A stretch of DNA of 36,586 nucleotides from Candidatus Alloruminococcus vanvlietii (GCA_904420505.1 CAJFVS010000027.1:1-36586); one strand, 5' to 3'; shown: positions 15,792 through 27,010, counted from the first letter of the stretch. Translations and numbers: made by a program. The notes: generated from the sequence alone by a model not told the origin.

Positions 15792-17324
15792 ATGTACGCA
15801 AGGGTGGACAGTTTCGGGGTTTTTGGCATACAGGCATATCCGGTGCAGGTGGAGGCGACCATTGTAAACGCCCTGCCCGCGTTTGAAATTGTAGGCCTGC
15901 CCGGCGCGGCGGTGAAAGAATCACGCGACCGGGTGAAAGCCGCCTGCCTAAACTGCGATTTTACCTTCCCTTTGGGCAAAATTACCGTAAACCTTGCCCC
16001 GGCGGATATGAAAAAAGAAGGCCCTTTATACGATTTGCCCATATTCATCGCCCTTTTGCAGGCAAGCGGGGTCCTGCCAAAAGAAGAAGGGCACAAAAGC
16101 GCCTTTATGGGGGAGCTTTCCCTAAACGGGGAGGTGCGCCCGGTCAACGGGGTGCTTTCCATGGTGCTGTGCGCCAAAAAGGAGGGCTTTACCAGGGTGT
16201 TTATCCCGCGTGCAAATGCACTGGAGGGCGCGGTGGTAAGCGGTATAGAAGTGTATGCCATTGGGCATGTGTGCCAGCTGGTGGACTTTTTAACCCACAA
16301 AACCGTTTTGCAGCCGCAGCAACCCATCCCGTTTGACGAGCAGGAGCTTTGCTTTTTAAACGATTTTGCGGATGTAAAAGGCCAGTACGAAGCCAAACGC
16401 GCAGCGGAAATCTGTGCAAGCGGCGGCCATAATATGCTGTTAATCGGGCCGCCCGGGGCGGGCAAAAGCATGATTGCCAGCCGTATGGCATCCATTTTGC
16501 CGCCCATGTGTTTTGAAGAAGCCATGCAGACCACCCAGATTTACTCGGTGGCCGGCAAGCTGCCAAGCCAGGCGGGGCTTATCCGCCACCGGCCGTTTCG
16601 CGCGCCGCACCACTCCATTTCACCGGCTGGCTTGTGCGGGGGCGGGGCCACCCCCAAACCGGGGGAGTTGTCCTTGGCGCACAATGGGGTGCTGTTTTTA
16701 GACGAGCTGCCGGAATTTTCCCGCACGGCTATGGAGATTTTGCGCCAGCCGCTGGAAAGCGGGGAAGTAACCATCGCCAGGGCGCGCGGCAGCGTAACCT
16801 ACCCGTGCAAAGTGATGTTCATAGCGGCGATGAACCCCTGCCCCTGCGGGTATTTTGGCCACCCCACCAAGGCGTGCACCTGTTCACCGCAAAAGCGCAT
16901 GCAGTATATTGCAAAAGTATCCGGCCCGCTGCTGGACAGGGTGGATATCCATGTAGAGGTGCTGCCGGTGCCGTTTGAGCAGTTGGCCGACAAAACCCCC
17001 GGGGAAAGTTCCCGGGAAATTTTAAAAAGGGTGATTGCCGCACGGGCTATCCAGCAAAAACGTTATGCCAGCACCGGTATTTTTACCAACGCGCAACTGG
17101 ATGGAAATTTGTTGCAAATGCACTGTAAAATGACTGAAAAAGCAGCTAAAACGCTAAAAATTGCGTTTGAACGCACAGGAATGAGCGCCCGTGGTTATAC
17201 AAAAGTACTGAAAGTTGCCAGAACCATTGCAGATATGGAAAAAACTGTTATAATAGATAATGAGGAAATTCTGGAGGCAATCCAGTACCGCAGCTTGGAT
17301 CGCAAGTACTGGGGTTGCACATGA
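15792..17324 (+). CDS. yifB: YifB/ComM family Mg-chelatase-like AAA+ ATPase
   Basis: A hexameric AAA+ ATPase; the ComM relative is a helicase that drives branch migration in natural transformation. The N-terminal Lon-like domain (MYARVDSFGVFG, then LPAFEIVGLPGAAVKESRDRV) comes first. Walker A is GPPGAGKSM, Walker B is VLFLDELPEF and the Arg-containing motif FRAPHHSIS follows. The insert CPCGYFGHPTKACTC carries a zinc-like Cys cluster, and the C-terminal Mg-chelatase domain ends in YRSLDRKYW. The start is ATG 15792, not the GTG at 15783 that lies within its Shine-Dalgarno. 510 aa is normal. It ends this transcription unit, just ahead of the terminator at 17436. Confidence 0.93.
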   Translation: MYARVDSFGVFGIQAYPVQVEATIVNALPAFEIVGLPGAAVKESRDRVKAACLNCDFTFPLGKITVNLAPADMKKEGPLYDLPIFIALLQASGVLPKEEGHKSAFMGELSLNGEVRPVNGVLSMVLCAKKEGFTRVFIPRANALEGAVVSGIEVYAIGHVCQLVDFLTHKTVLQPQQPIPFDEQELCFLNDFADVKGQYEAKRAAEICASGGHNMLLIGPPGAGKSMIASRMASILPPMCFEEAMQTTQIYSVAGKLPSQAGLIRHRPFRAPHHSISPAGLCGGGATPKPGELSLAHNGVLFLDELPEFSRTAMEILRQPLESGEVTIARARGSVTYPCKVMFIAAMNPCPCGYFGHPTKACTCSPQKRMQYIAKVSGPLLDRVDIHVEVLPVPFEQLADKTPGESSREILKRVIAARAIQQKRYASTGIFTNAQLDGNLLQMHCKMTEKAAKTLKIAFERTGMSARGYTKVLKVARTIADMEKTVIIDNEEILEAIQYRSLDRKYWGCT

Positions 17325-17428
17325 AAGGGGTGGCCTGCCTTGCACAGCGGGGGACGTATCAAAAACAATTTAAACCGTTTCTTCATGCGGCGCCGTACTT
17401 GCTGGCAGCCGTCCATACAGTGGATTGA
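17321..17428 (+). CDS. Possible 35-aa peptide coupled to yifB
   Basis: An ATG overlaps the yifB stop as ATGA and opens a 35-codon frame that stops 8 nt before the terminator. The product starts MKGVACLAQRGTYQK and has no recognised family. No separate Shine-Dalgarno is seen, so it would need termination-reinitiation. It may be a remnant of a lost downstream gene or chance. Confidence 0.25.
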   Translation: MKGVACLAQRGTYQKQFKPFLHAAPYLLAAVHTVD

Positions 17429-17435
17429 AAAATAG

Positions 17436-17471
17436 AATCCTCCGGGGAAACCCGGAGGATTTGTTATTTTT
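17436..17471 (+). terminator. Rho-independent terminator after yifB
   Basis: AATCCTCCGGG pairs perfectly with CCCGGAGGATT (11 bp) with a GAAA loop, followed by TGTTATTTTT. It separates the yifB unit from the ATP synthase operon. Confidence 0.92.
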
Positions 17472-17533
17472 ATCACAAATAGCGGTAATAGGAATTTTGA
17501 TTTTTGTATATGTTGCTGTTTTTTCACCAAAAA

Positions 17534-17550
17534 TTTTGGCATTGCCAAAA
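17534..17550. promoter_or_regulatory. Inverted repeat upstream of the atp promoter
   Basis: TTTTGGC-ATT-GCCAAAA is a perfect 7-bp inverted repeat, centred about 20 bp upstream of the -35. It could be an activator or repressor site. No regulator is known from the window. Confidence 0.4.
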
Positions 17551-17561
17551 AAGACAAACGT

Positions 17562-17591
17562 TTGCAATAAAGCTTAACCTTATATTATAAT
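17562..17591 (+). promoter_or_regulatory. Promoter of the ATP synthase operon
   Basis: TTGCAA (17562-17567) and a perfect TATAAT (17586-17591) are 18 bp apart within an AT-rich stretch. The transcript would start about 40 nt before the atpZ ATG. Confidence 0.7.
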
Positions 17592-17635
17592 ATAAACAAT
17601 ATAAAAATTCTATAAAATTTTTAGGGAGCCAATTT

Positions 17636-17884
17636 ATGAAAAAGCAGCTAGTAAAAGATATTACCATGTTGGCCTGGCTGACACAGTTGGGTTTATCGGT
17701 TGCTTTTCCGCTGGCGGGGTTTGTGCTGTTAGCAGTTTGGCTGAAAAACCATTTTGGCTGGGGCAACTGGGTGATCATTGCCGGCGTAGTGGTGGGGCTT
17801 GTCAGCGCGTTTGACGGCCTGCGCGCTTCGCTGAAAGCCATGGAACGCATAAGCCAAAACAAAAAGAAAAACGGCTCATCCTAA
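17636..17884 (+). CDS. atpZ: AtpZ/AtpI family protein
   Basis: An 82-aa membrane protein with two hydrophobic helices (about 14-35 and 44-62) and a basic C-terminus (KNKKKNGSS-like). It fits the ATPase gene 1/AtpZ family, whose members open many atp operons and help assemble the membrane sector or act in Mg2+/Ca2+ transport in known cases. It is first in the operon, with AGGGAGCC nine nt before the ATG. Confidence 0.78.
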   Translation: MKKQLVKDITMLAWLTQLGLSVAFPLAGFVLLAVWLKNHFGWGNWVIIAGVVVGLVSAFDGLRASLKAMERISQNKKKNGSS

Positions 17885-17911
17885 CCATTTCATACAACCG
17901 GAGGAAGACCC

Positions 17912-18316
17912 ATGGATTCGCGTAAATTTATTTTGCAGGAAACCGCCTTTATAAGCATAGGGCAGGTAATATGCGTTGGCGCTATGGTTGGCATTTTTGC
18001 CTTGCTCGGCCAGTATAATACATCGGTTTTGCTGGGCGGTGCAGTAGGCGCCGTGTTGGCAATTTTGAATTTTTTCTTTATGGCTGTCGGCGCATCGCTT
18101 GCGGCGGACAAAGCGGCAAACCAAAACACAAAAGGCGGCAAGGCAACCATCCAGCTTTCGTTTTTGCTGCGGTATGTTCTGCTGTTTGTCATTTTGTTTG
18201 CGTTTGCCAAAAGCGGTTTGTGCAACCCCATTGCTTTGGTGCTTCCGCTTGTGTTTACACGCCCCATTATTAGCATAACTGAATTTTTTAGAAAGCCAGG
18301 TGAATCCAAGCCATGA
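17912..18316 (+). CDS. atpI: ATP synthase subunit I (AtpI-like)
   Basis: A 134-aa protein with four hydrophobic segments (about 13-33, 39-61, 82-100 and 105-122), the pattern of the ATP-synt_I family that helps assemble the c ring. It has GGAGGAAG nine nt before the ATG and its stop overlaps atpB as ATGA, so translation is coupled. Identity rests on topology and position more than on a sharp motif. Confidence 0.75.
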   Translation: MDSRKFILQETAFISIGQVICVGAMVGIFALLGQYNTSVLLGGAVGAVLAILNFFFMAVGASLAADKAANQNTKGGKATIQLSFLLRYVLLFVILFAFAKSGLCNPIALVLPLVFTRPIISITEFFRKPGESKP

Positions 18317-19205
18317 GTGTTAGTGTAGACGGTGCATTTATTTATTTTACCATCCCGCTGTTTGGCGGCATTAACATCACCCAAACAACGGTGTCCTCGT
18401 TTTTGGTGCTGGTGATTTTTTCCATTGCCTGCATTGTATTGGGCCGCAAGCTTACCAAACGCCCGGGCAAAGCGCAGGTGTTGTTGGAAAAAGGCATTTC
18501 GATGATGCAAAACATGGTGGTCAGCACCATGGGGGCGCATAACGTGCACTGGACGCCGTTTATTTTAACCATCTTTGTGTCGTCGGTAGGCGGCAGCTTG
18601 ATTGGTTTAACCGGCTTTTTGCGTTCTTCTACCGCCGATTTGAGCTGCACCTTAACCTGGGCGGTGATGGTCAGCGTGATTATTTGGTACAACAACATCA
18701 AAAACAACGGTTTTGTGGGCTGGCTTAAAGGCTTTACCGAACCGGTTGTGGTGATGACGCCTATGAACCTAGTCTCGGAGGTCGCCCAGCCGTTTTCGAT
18801 GGCGTTCCGTCATTTTGGCAACGTGGCGGGCGGCGGCGTAATTACCACCATTTTGTACACAGCGTTTTCCGCGCTTTCGGCGCTGGTGCTCAATCTCATC
18901 GCTTCCAGCGGCTGGGCAGTGGGCATCGTGTTAATCGTTGTGGGCGTCGCCCTATTTGTGCTGGGGATGAAAAAGCACAGGATGCTGGTGGATATTTTGG
19001 GCATCCTCAGTTTTGGTTTGGGGCTGTTCGGCATTTTGCAGGGCATGGGCGTGCTGTCTAACGTGCCGGTTTTGGCTCTTGGCATCCCCGCCATTATCTC
19101 GGTTTATTTTGATGTGTTTTCGGGGTTTGTACAGGCATATGTGTTCAGCCTGCTTACGATGGTGTACATCGCCGGCTCCTGCCCGGAACCGGAACCCGAG
19201 CAATA

Positions 19206-19206
<1 letters not shown>
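18313..19206 (+). CDS. atpB: ATP synthase F0 subunit a, with an extra membrane segment
   Basis: The stator half-channel subunit next to the c ring. The essential Arg is R166 in SMAFRHFGN and the last helix holds Q274 in FVQAYVFSLLTMVYIAGS. At 297 aa it is longer than usual. In E. coli the Arg and the matching Gln are 42 residues apart; here they are 108 apart. The added ~66 residues contain two further hydrophobic stretches (about 201-218 and 228-246) split by the basic MKKHR. The C-terminus ends in an acidic EPEPEQ. Its ATG overlaps the atpI stop. The Arg keeps it likely functional; the insertion may be a lineage trait. Confidence 0.92.
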
Positions 19207-19512
<306 letters not shown>

Positions 19513-19548
19513 GGCGCATACAAACGCAAAAAGAAAGGAGCCGAAACC

Positions 19549-20055
19549 ATGGGAGAATTTCAAAGTTTCATTGGGGTAGATTTCTGGACGGCTTTTTTTG
19601 TACTTTTAAATACGATTGTTCTGTTCTTGGTGCTGAAAAAATTTCTGTATAAGCCGGTGATGCGCATGATTGAATCACGGCAAAAGGAAATTGACGATAT
19701 GTACAGCCAGGCGGATGACTCCAGGCAAAACGCCCAAGCGTTAAAAACGGAGTACGAGCAGAAACTGGCCGAGGCCAAGCAGACGGGCGAAGACATTGTA
19801 AAAGAGGCTGTAGCACGCGGCCAGCGCCGTGAAGAGGAAATCCTGCAAAAAGCTGCCGTTGATGCCGCTGCAATGAGGGATAAAGCCCAGATGGACATTG
19901 CAATGGAAAAGAAAAAGGCGTTAAACGATGCCAAAAACGAGATTTCCGGCCTTGCCATAGCAATTGCCGAAAAGGTGGTGGGGCGTGAAATCAACGCGCA
20001 GGACCAAAACCAGCTGGTCGAGCAGTTCATTGACGAATTGGGTGATGAGATATGA
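19549..20055 (+). CDS. atpF: ATP synthase F0 subunit b
   Basis: The peripheral stalk subunit of 168 aa: an N-terminal membrane helix (about 10-30, AFFVLLNTIVLFLVLKKFLY) followed by a long charged coiled coil to the C-terminus, with the usual KPVMRMIESRQKEI junction. AAAGGAG precedes the ATG by 8 nt. Its stop overlaps the atpH start as ATGA, so b and delta are coupled, which fits their stator pairing. Confidence 0.93.
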   Translation: MGEFQSFIGVDFWTAFFVLLNTIVLFLVLKKFLYKPVMRMIESRQKEIDDMYSQADDSRQNAQALKTEYEQKLAEAKQTGEDIVKEAVARGQRREEEILQKAAVDAAAMRDKAQMDIAMEKKKALNDAKNEISGLAIAIAEKVVGREINAQDQNQLVEQFIDELGDEI

Positions 20056-20591
20056 CCAGAATTGGAAGTGTTTACGGGCAGGCGCTGTATAGCCTTGCCA
20101 AGGAAGAAAACCTAACGCAGCCGCTGCTGGAGGAAATGGAGGCTTTAAGCCAAAGCCTGCAGGAAGAGCCGAGGTTTCTTCGCTTGATTTCTACCCCCAA
20201 CCTGGCCAAACAGGAACGCTGCCGGATTTTAGACGATAGCTTTCGTGGAAAGATGCACCCTTATCTGCTCAATTTTTTAAAGATATTGACCGAAAAAGGC
20301 TATGCTCGCCATTTTCCCGAGTGCTATGCGGCTTTTCGGGAACAGTATTATACAGACCACCAAATTTTGCCTGTCAGTGCTGTTACAAGCGTGCCGCTGA
20401 CCCGCGAACAGGCGCAGCGTTTAAGTGAAAAACTGGCCAAGATTACCGGCAAAACCATTCAACTGGTAAACCGGGTGGATTCGTCGTGCCTTGGCGGTGT
20501 GCGCCTGGACTTCGACGGCAAGCGTTTGGACGACACCGTTTCGCACCGGCTGGAGTCGATACGCAGCCTGCTGAAGAACACCGTACTCTGA
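20052..20591 (+). CDS. atpH: ATP synthase F1 subunit delta
   Basis: The stator cap protein of 179 aa that joins the b subunits to the alpha3beta3 head. The N-terminal helical bundle ([17 protein letters not shown]) and the C-terminal signature [20 protein letters not shown] are seen. Starts within the atpF stop codon (ATGA). Confidence 0.92.
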   Translation: MTRIGSVYGQALYSLAKEENLTQPLLEEMEALSQSLQEEPRFLRLISTPNLAKQERCRILDDSFRGKMHPYLLNFLKILTEKGYARHFPECYAAFREQYYTDHQILPVSAVTSVPLTREQAQRLSEKLAKITGKTIQLVNRVDSSCLGGVRLDFDGKRLDDTVSHRLESIRSLLKNTVL

Positions 20592-20610
20592 TTTAGAAAG
20601 CAGGGACAGT

Positions 20611-22125
20611 ATGGAATTAAAACCCGAAGAAATAACCAAGATTATTAAAAACCAAATACAAAACTACGAAGCCAAAATAGAAGAAAGTGAAACCGGGGTT
20701 GTTATCGTTGTGGGCGACGGCATTGCGCGTGCTTCCGGGTTGGAAAAATGCATGGCCGGCGAACTGGTGGAATTTACAAGCGGCGCTTTTGGGCTGGCGT
20801 TGAACCTGGAAGAAGACACGGTGTCCATTGTTATTTTGGGCGACGACCAAGGGATTAAGGAAGGCGATACCGTAAAGCGCACCGGGCGCGTGGTTTCGGT
20901 GCCGGTGGGGGAAAACCTCATCGGGCGCGTGGTAAACGCCTTGGGCCAGCCGGTGGACGGCAAAGGCGAAATAGAAGCCATGGCGTTTTGCCCGATTGAA
21001 TCGCCTGCCCCCGGCATCATTGAGCGCGAACCGGTTAACGTGCCGCTGCAAACCGGCATCAAGGCGATTGACTCGATGATTCCCATCGGCCGTGGTCAGC
21101 GCGAATTGATTATCGGCGACCGCCAGACGGGCAAAACCGTCATCGCCACCGATACGATTATCAACCAAAAGGGCAAGGATGTTATCTGCATTTATGTGGC
21201 CATTGGGCAAAAGCGTTCTACGGTTGCCCAAATCGTGGACACCTTGCAAAAAGCCGGCGCAATGGACTACACCATTGTGGTTTGCGCAACGGCTTCGGAA
21301 AGCGCACCCTTGCAGTACATTGCCCCTTATGCCGGGTGCAGCATGGGCGAATACTTTATGCACCAGGGCAAGGACGTTTTGTGCATTTACGATGACTTAT
21401 CCAAGCATGCGGTGGCTTACCGTGCGCTTTCGCTGCTGTTAAGGCGTGCACCGGGGCGCGAAGCATACCCCGGCGACGTATTCTATCTGCATTCCAGGCT
21501 GCTCGAGCGCGCGGCCAAACTTTCGCCGGAATTGGGCGGCGGCTCGTTAACCGCCTTGCCGATTATTGAAACCCAGGCGGGCGACGTTTCGGCCTATATC
21601 CCCACCAACGTCATCTCCATCACCGACGGGCAGATTTTCTTGGAAACCGAGCTGTTCCACGCAGGCGTTATGCCGGCGATTAACCCGGGCATTTCGGTTT
21701 CGCGCGTGGGCGGCAACGCCCAAATTAAGGCGATGAAAAAGGTGGCGGGCACGCTGAAGCTTTTGTATTCGCAATACCGCGAGCTGCAAAGCTTTGCGCA
21801 GTTCGGTTCCGACCTGGACCGCGACACCAAAGAGCGTTTGGCCATGGGCGAGCGCATTGTGGAAGTGTTAAAGCAAAACCGCAACAGCCCCATCTCGGTG
21901 TACCACCAGGTGGTGATTATTTATGCGGTTGTGCACAACATGCTTAAAGAAATTGCGGTGGAGGATATCTCCCAGTTTGAAAAAGAGCTGTATGAATTTA
22001 TCGATTTGTCCTATCCGCAGATTATAGAGGATATGCAGAAAGCCAACGATTTGACCAACGATAACATGGCGGCGCTGCATGCTGCCATAGAAGAATTTAA
22101 GCAAAAATTCTTAGCGCGCAAGTAA
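20611..22125 (+). CDS. atpA: ATP synthase F1 subunit alpha
   Basis: The non-catalytic nucleotide-binding subunit of the F1 head. At 504 aa it is standard. Walker A is GDRQTGKT at 169-176; [19 protein letters not shown] forms the B region; [15 protein letters not shown] is the family signature containing the catalytic Arg. A Shine-Dalgarno-like AAAGCAGGGA lies before the ATG. Confidence 0.97.
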   Translation: MELKPEEITKIIKNQIQNYEAKIEESETGVVIVVGDGIARASGLEKCMAGELVEFTSGAFGLALNLEEDTVSIVILGDDQGIKEGDTVKRTGRVVSVPVGENLIGRVVNALGQPVDGKGEIEAMAFCPIESPAPGIIEREPVNVPLQTGIKAIDSMIPIGRGQRELIIGDRQTGKTVIATDTIINQKGKDVICIYVAIGQKRSTVAQIVDTLQKAGAMDYTIVVCATASESAPLQYIAPYAGCSMGEYFMHQGKDVLCIYDDLSKHAVAYRALSLLLRRAPGREAYPGDVFYLHSRLLERAAKLSPELGGGSLTALPIIETQAGDVSAYIPTNVISITDGQIFLETELFHAGVMPAINPGISVSRVGGNAQIKAMKKVAGTLKLLYSQYRELQSFAQFGSDLDRDTKERLAMGERIVEVLKQNRNSPISVYHQVVIIYAVVHNMLKEIAVEDISQFEKELYEFIDLSYPQIIEDMQKANDLTNDNMAALHAAIEEFKQKFLARK

Positions 22126-22144
22126 CGAAAGGGGGACGACGCAA

Positions 22145-22996
22145 ATGGCAGGAACTGGTATGAAAGACATCAAGCGGCGCATCAAAAGCGTGGAAAGCAC
22201 GATGCAAATTACCAAGGCCATGGAACTGGTTGCTTCCTCGAAACTTCGGCGTGCAAAAGAGAGGGCCGAGAACACCCGCCCGTATTTTGAAACCATTTAC
22301 CAAACCATGGTGGAAATTGCGGACAACACCAAGGACTTTTCTTCCCCTTATATCCAACACACCCCGGGGCTTAAAAAATTGTTTATCTGCATTGCGGGCG
22401 ACCGCGGGCTGGCAGGCGGCTACAACGCCAATGTCAACCGGCTGGCCAGCTCGATGATGCAGGGGATTTCCCCCAAAGTGATAAGCATTGGCAAAAAGGC
22501 CAACGAATATTTTGCAAAGCGGCCGGTAGAGCTTTTAGGGCAGTACTATTCCATGGCAGAGGAAATTAAGCTGCAGGATACGCGTGAAATTACCGATATG
22601 GTACTGGATTTGTACAACAAAGGCGAAATTGACGAAGTGCACATTGTGTACACCAACTTTGTTTCCCCTTTGGTGCAGGAAGCGGCCAGCTTAAAAGTAT
22701 TGCCTTTGGATTTTTCTTCCGGCAAAGGCGCAAACCATTCCATGACCTTGTACGAGCCCAGCCCTCAGGTTGTGTTTGATGCAATCATCCCTTCCTACCT
22801 TTCCGGCGTGATTTATGGCGCCATTACCGAAAGCTACGCAGCCGAACAAGCGGCAAGGCGCATAGCGATGGAAAATGCATCCGACAATGCGCAGGAGATG
22901 ATTGAGGACCTCAGCCTTCGATACAACCGGGCAAGACAGTCGGCTATTACCCAGGAACTGACCGAAATTGTAGCCGGCGCGGAAGCCTTAAAATAA
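22145..22996 (+). CDS. atpG: ATP synthase F1 subunit gamma
   Basis: The central rotor shaft of 283 aa. The N-terminal helix (MKDIKRRIKSVESTMQITKAMELVASSKL) and the C-terminal helix (ASDNAQEMIEDLSLRYNRARQSAITQELTEI shown by its position at about 247-278) form the coiled coil that turns in the head. CIAGDRGLAGGYN is the conserved middle motif. The start at 22145 has GAAAGGGGGA upstream; an internal ATG six codons later (MKDIKRR) would match shorter homologues. Confidence 0.95.
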   Translation: MAGTGMKDIKRRIKSVESTMQITKAMELVASSKLRRAKERAENTRPYFETIYQTMVEIADNTKDFSSPYIQHTPGLKKLFICIAGDRGLAGGYNANVNRLASSMMQGISPKVISIGKKANEYFAKRPVELLGQYYSMAEEIKLQDTREITDMVLDLYNKGEIDEVHIVYTNFVSPLVQEAASLKVLPLDFSSGKGANHSMTLYEPSPQVVFDAIIPSYLSGVIYGAITESYAAEQAARRIAMENASDNAQEMIEDLSLRYNRARQSAITQELTEIVAGAEALK

Positions 22997-23004
22997 TTGA
23001 GTAA

Positions 23005-24414
<1,410 letters not shown>

Positions 24415-24418
24415 GCGT

Positions 24419-24823
24419 ATGTCCGCTTTTACCCTTCATATCGTAACCCCCGAACGCGAAGCGTTTGCAGGGCAGGTGCAGCGTTTAAGCGTGCGCACCA
24501 CCGAAGGCGACATCGGCGTATTGCACGGGCATACCAATTTGGTGTCCACCATCGGGGTGGGGCCGGTAAAATTGGTGCTTGAGGATGGCCAGCAGCGCTT
24601 GGGCGCTGTTTCGGGCGGATTTATTAGCGTTACCAAAGAAAAAACCACCCTTGTGGCCGACACGCTGGAATGGAAAGACGAGATTGACATAGAGCGCGCG
24701 AAAAAATCGGCTGAAAGGACCAGAAACGCTTTAAAAGAGCCAAGCGATGACCGCGAGCAAAAGCGTTTGGAATGGAAGCTGAAAAAAGCGCTCAACCGCA
24801 TCCGCATTGCCCAAAGCGAATAG
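24419..24823 (+). CDS. atpC: ATP synthase F1 subunit epsilon
   Basis: The 134-aa subunit that sits on gamma and limits ATP hydrolysis. The N-terminal beta sandwich includes TPEREAFAGQVQRLSVRTTEGDIGVLHGHT and the C-terminal two-helix part runs from about 90 (ERAKKSAERTRNAL). It is the last gene of the operon, 4 nt after atpD, and is followed at once by a terminator. Confidence 0.93.
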   Translation: MSAFTLHIVTPEREAFAGQVQRLSVRTTEGDIGVLHGHTNLVSTIGVGPVKLVLEDGQQRLGAVSGGFISVTKEKTTLVADTLEWKDEIDIERAKKSAERTRNALKEPSDDREQKRLEWKLKKALNRIRIAQSE

Positions 24824-24827
24824 TTGC

Positions 24828-24862
24828 AGCCCCCCTTGGAGTTTTCCAAGGGGGCTTTTTTT
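24828..24862 (+). terminator. Rho-independent terminator of the atp operon
   Basis: CCCCCTTGGA pairs with TCCAAGGGGG around a GTTT loop, with an outer AG/CT pair beyond one extra C, followed by seven T. It lies 5 nt after the atpC stop. Confidence 0.93.
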
Positions 24863-24944
24863 GCCCTTTTTCACAAAGGGGCAGGCCCCGCGGGTATGAT
24901 GGAAAGGCGCTTTGCATAGGATAAAACAAGCGAGGTGGAATGCT

Positions 24945-25736
24945 ATGCGTACCGGAAAAAAGTTAAAAGGACATTACCATGTCCTTAAAAAGCATACGTT
25001 TATTTTGCTGTTGATGGCGCTGGTGGTAGGGCTGTGCCTGGGGGTGGTTATGCTAAAACAGGCGGTACAAGCGGTGGCCAACGTGCAAAAAAGCGAGCGC
25101 CAGTTGCCCATTTATTCGGTGGATACCGATAAAAAAGCGGTGGCGCTGGGCTTTAACGCCGCGTGGGACAACGAGGACATCGACGAGCTTATTGAAATTT
25201 TTGATACTTACGGGGTGCACGCCACCTTTTTTGTGGTGGGCCAGTGGGCCGAGGAGTTCCCCGAATCGGTAAAAGCGCTGCATGAGCACGGGCACGAGGT
25301 GATGAACCATTCGTATTCCCACAAGGATTTTGCCGCTTTAAGCCGGGAACAAATTATTGAAGAGGTGGAAAAAGCCGCGGATGTGATTGAAGGCCTGACC
25401 GGTGTGCGCCCCACCCTGTTTCGCATGCCGTCGGGCTCGTACAACGATTTGGCTGTTGAGACGGTGCGCGAATTGGGATACGAGGTCATCCAGTGGGACG
25501 CCGACAGCATTGACTGGAAAAACCCCACGGTGGATGAAATGGTGGAAAGGATGAAAGAAAAAATCGCGCCCGGGTCGATTACGCTGTTCCATTCAGGGGC
25601 CAAAAACACCCCGGCGGCTTTGGGGAGGATTTTGGAATATCTGCAAGCGCAGGGGTATGAAATTGTGCCGGTGAGCCAGCTTATTTTAAAAGGGGAATAC
25701 ACCATTGATTTTAAAGGCTGCCAGCACGCCAAATAG
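24945..25736 (+). CDS. Polysaccharide deacetylase, PdaB-like (sporulation type)
   Basis: A NodB-fold carbohydrate esterase anchored by one N-terminal helix (about 18-36). Motif 2 H122-S-Y-S-H126, motif 3 FRMPSGSYN (159-167), motif 4 with D185 (WDADSIDW) and motif 5 LFHSG (H216) are seen. Motif 1, normally TFDDG or FDAAWG, reads GFNAAWDNED, so the first catalytic Asp is Asn71. PdaB-type enzymes act on spore cortex peptidoglycan. The start ATG 24945 follows GAGGTGG by 6 nt; an upstream in-frame TTG at 24912 lacks a ribosome site. It is alone between a terminator and the ispDF promoter. Confidence 0.85.
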   Translation: MRTGKKLKGHYHVLKKHTFILLLMALVVGLCLGVVMLKQAVQAVANVQKSERQLPIYSVDTDKKAVALGFNAAWDNEDIDELIEIFDTYGVHATFFVVGQWAEEFPESVKALHEHGHEVMNHSYSHKDFAALSREQIIEEVEKAADVIEGLTGVRPTLFRMPSGSYNDLAVETVRELGYEVIQWDADSIDWKNPTVDEMVERMKEKIAPGSITLFHSGAKNTPAALGRILEYLQAQGYEIVPVSQLILKGEYTIDFKGCQHAK

Positions 25737-25755
25737 CGCCCAATAGAACCCATGC

Positions 25756-25784
25756 TTGACGCGTTTTGCCATTTGGGGGATAAT
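25756..25784 (+). promoter_or_regulatory. Promoter of ispDF
   Basis: TTGACG (25756-25761) and GATAAT (25779-25784) are 17 bp apart, placing the transcript start about 25 nt before the ATG. Confidence 0.72.
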
Positions 25785-25816
25785 ACAAGTATCACCCATG
25801 CAAGGAGGCGCAAACC

Positions 25817-27010
25817 ATGCTTAAACATCCGTTTACATCGGCGGTGATTGCCGCTGCGGGGGCATCCACCCGCATGGGGCAGGACAAGCAGTTTTTGCTG
25901 ATACAAAACAAGCCCGTGCTTTCTTACAGCATCCGGGCGATGCACGACTGCCCGCTGGTGGATGAAATCATCATTGTAACCAGCCAACAGGCCGCACACA
26001 AAGTACAGGCGCTGGTGGAAAAGATGGCCCTAAAAAAGCCTGTAAAACTGGCGTTTGGCGGGGCAAGCCGGCAGCAATCGGTGAAAAACGGGGTGGACGC
26101 CACCGACCCCAAATGCCAATTTCTTTGCGTGCACGACGGCGCGCGCCCCTGTGCTGCGCAAAAAGATATACAGGCGGTGATACAAGCGGCGTACGCCTGC
26201 GGGGCGGCCACCTTGGGGGTCAACAGCAAGGATACCATCAAGCAGGCGGATGCACAGGGTTTTGTGCAGGCTACCCCCGCGCGCGAAGGGCTTTTTTGCA
26301 TCCAAACCCCGCAGGTGATGGACAAGGCTTTGTATTTAAAGGGGTATGCGCACGCATGTGAGCAGGGCCTTACCTTTACCGACGACTGCCAGCTGTTTGA
26401 GCTTTTGGGTTTGCCGGTGCTGATTGTGCAGGGCAGCTACCAGAACATCAAAATCACCACAAGCGAGGACATCGCTTTTTTACAAAATACCTATTTTCAG
26501 GAGGAACCCCCTATGCGCATTGGCCATGGTTACGACGTGCACCGCTTAACAAGCAATCGCAAGCTGATTTTAGGCGGGGTGCAAATCCCCCATGAGACGG
26601 GGCTTTTGGGCCATTCGGACGCGGACGTTTTGCTGCACGCCATTATGGACGCCATTTTGGGCGCTTTGGGCTTGGGCGACATCGGCCTGCATTTTCCCGA
26701 CACCGACGAGCACTACAAGGGGGCCGACAGTTTAGAACTGCTGGGGCGCGTTTACACGCTTATGCAACAGGCCGGCTGGCAAATCGGCAACATCGATGCC
26801 ACCATTTTGGCCCAGGCGCCCAAGCTGCGCCCGTATAAGGAAAAAATGCGGCACAATATTGCCGGCGTTTTGCATACAATAACAGAGAACGTGAACATCA
26901 AGGCCACCACCGAAGAGGGGCTGGGCTTTACCGGCGCCAAACAGGGCATGGCCGCGCACGCGGTTTGCGTTTTGGTAAAAACAAGAACATCTGCCCAATT
27001 GCCTGCATAG
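25817..27010 (+). CDS. ispDF: Bifunctional IspD/IspF of the MEP isoprenoid pathway
   Basis: IspD (1-~228) makes CDP-methylerythritol; IspF (233-397) cyclises the phosphorylated product. IspD shows [15 protein letters not shown] (12-26), GGASRQQSV and VHDGARP (105-111). IspF restarts at M233 with the zinc ligands D240, H242 and H274, equal to D8, H10 and H42 of the free enzyme, and [17 protein letters not shown]. The intervening IspE is not here. The two parts are joined by only a few residues, and the codons of the linker (QEEPP) contain an intact Shine-Dalgarno before M233. AAGGAGG precedes the main start at 25817. Confidence 0.95.
   Translation: MLKHPFTSAVIAAAGASTRMGQDKQFLLIQNKPVLSYSIRAMHDCPLVDEIIIVTSQQAAHKVQALVEKMALKKPVKLAFGGASRQQSVKNGVDATDPKCQFLCVHDGARPCAAQKDIQAVIQAAYACGAATLGVNSKDTIKQADAQGFVQATPAREGLFCIQTPQVMDKALYLKGYAHACEQGLTFTDDCQLFELLGLPVLIVQGSYQNIKITTSEDIAFLQNTYFQEEPPMRIGHGYDVHRLTSNRKLILGGVQIPHETGLLGHSDADVLLHAIMDAILGALGLGDIGLHFPDTDEHYKGADSLELLGRVYTLMQQAGWQIGNIDATILAQAPKLRPYKEKMRHNIAGVLHTITENVNIKATTEEGLGFTGAKQGMAAHAVCVLVKTRTSAQLPA
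26499..26515 (+). promoter_or_regulatory. ispF: Internal Shine-Dalgarno and ATG inside ispDF
   Basis: AGGAGGA (26499-26505) lies 7 nt before an in-frame ATG (26513-26515) that is exactly the usual first codon of IspF. A free IspF could be made from it in addition to the fusion. Confidence 0.7.
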
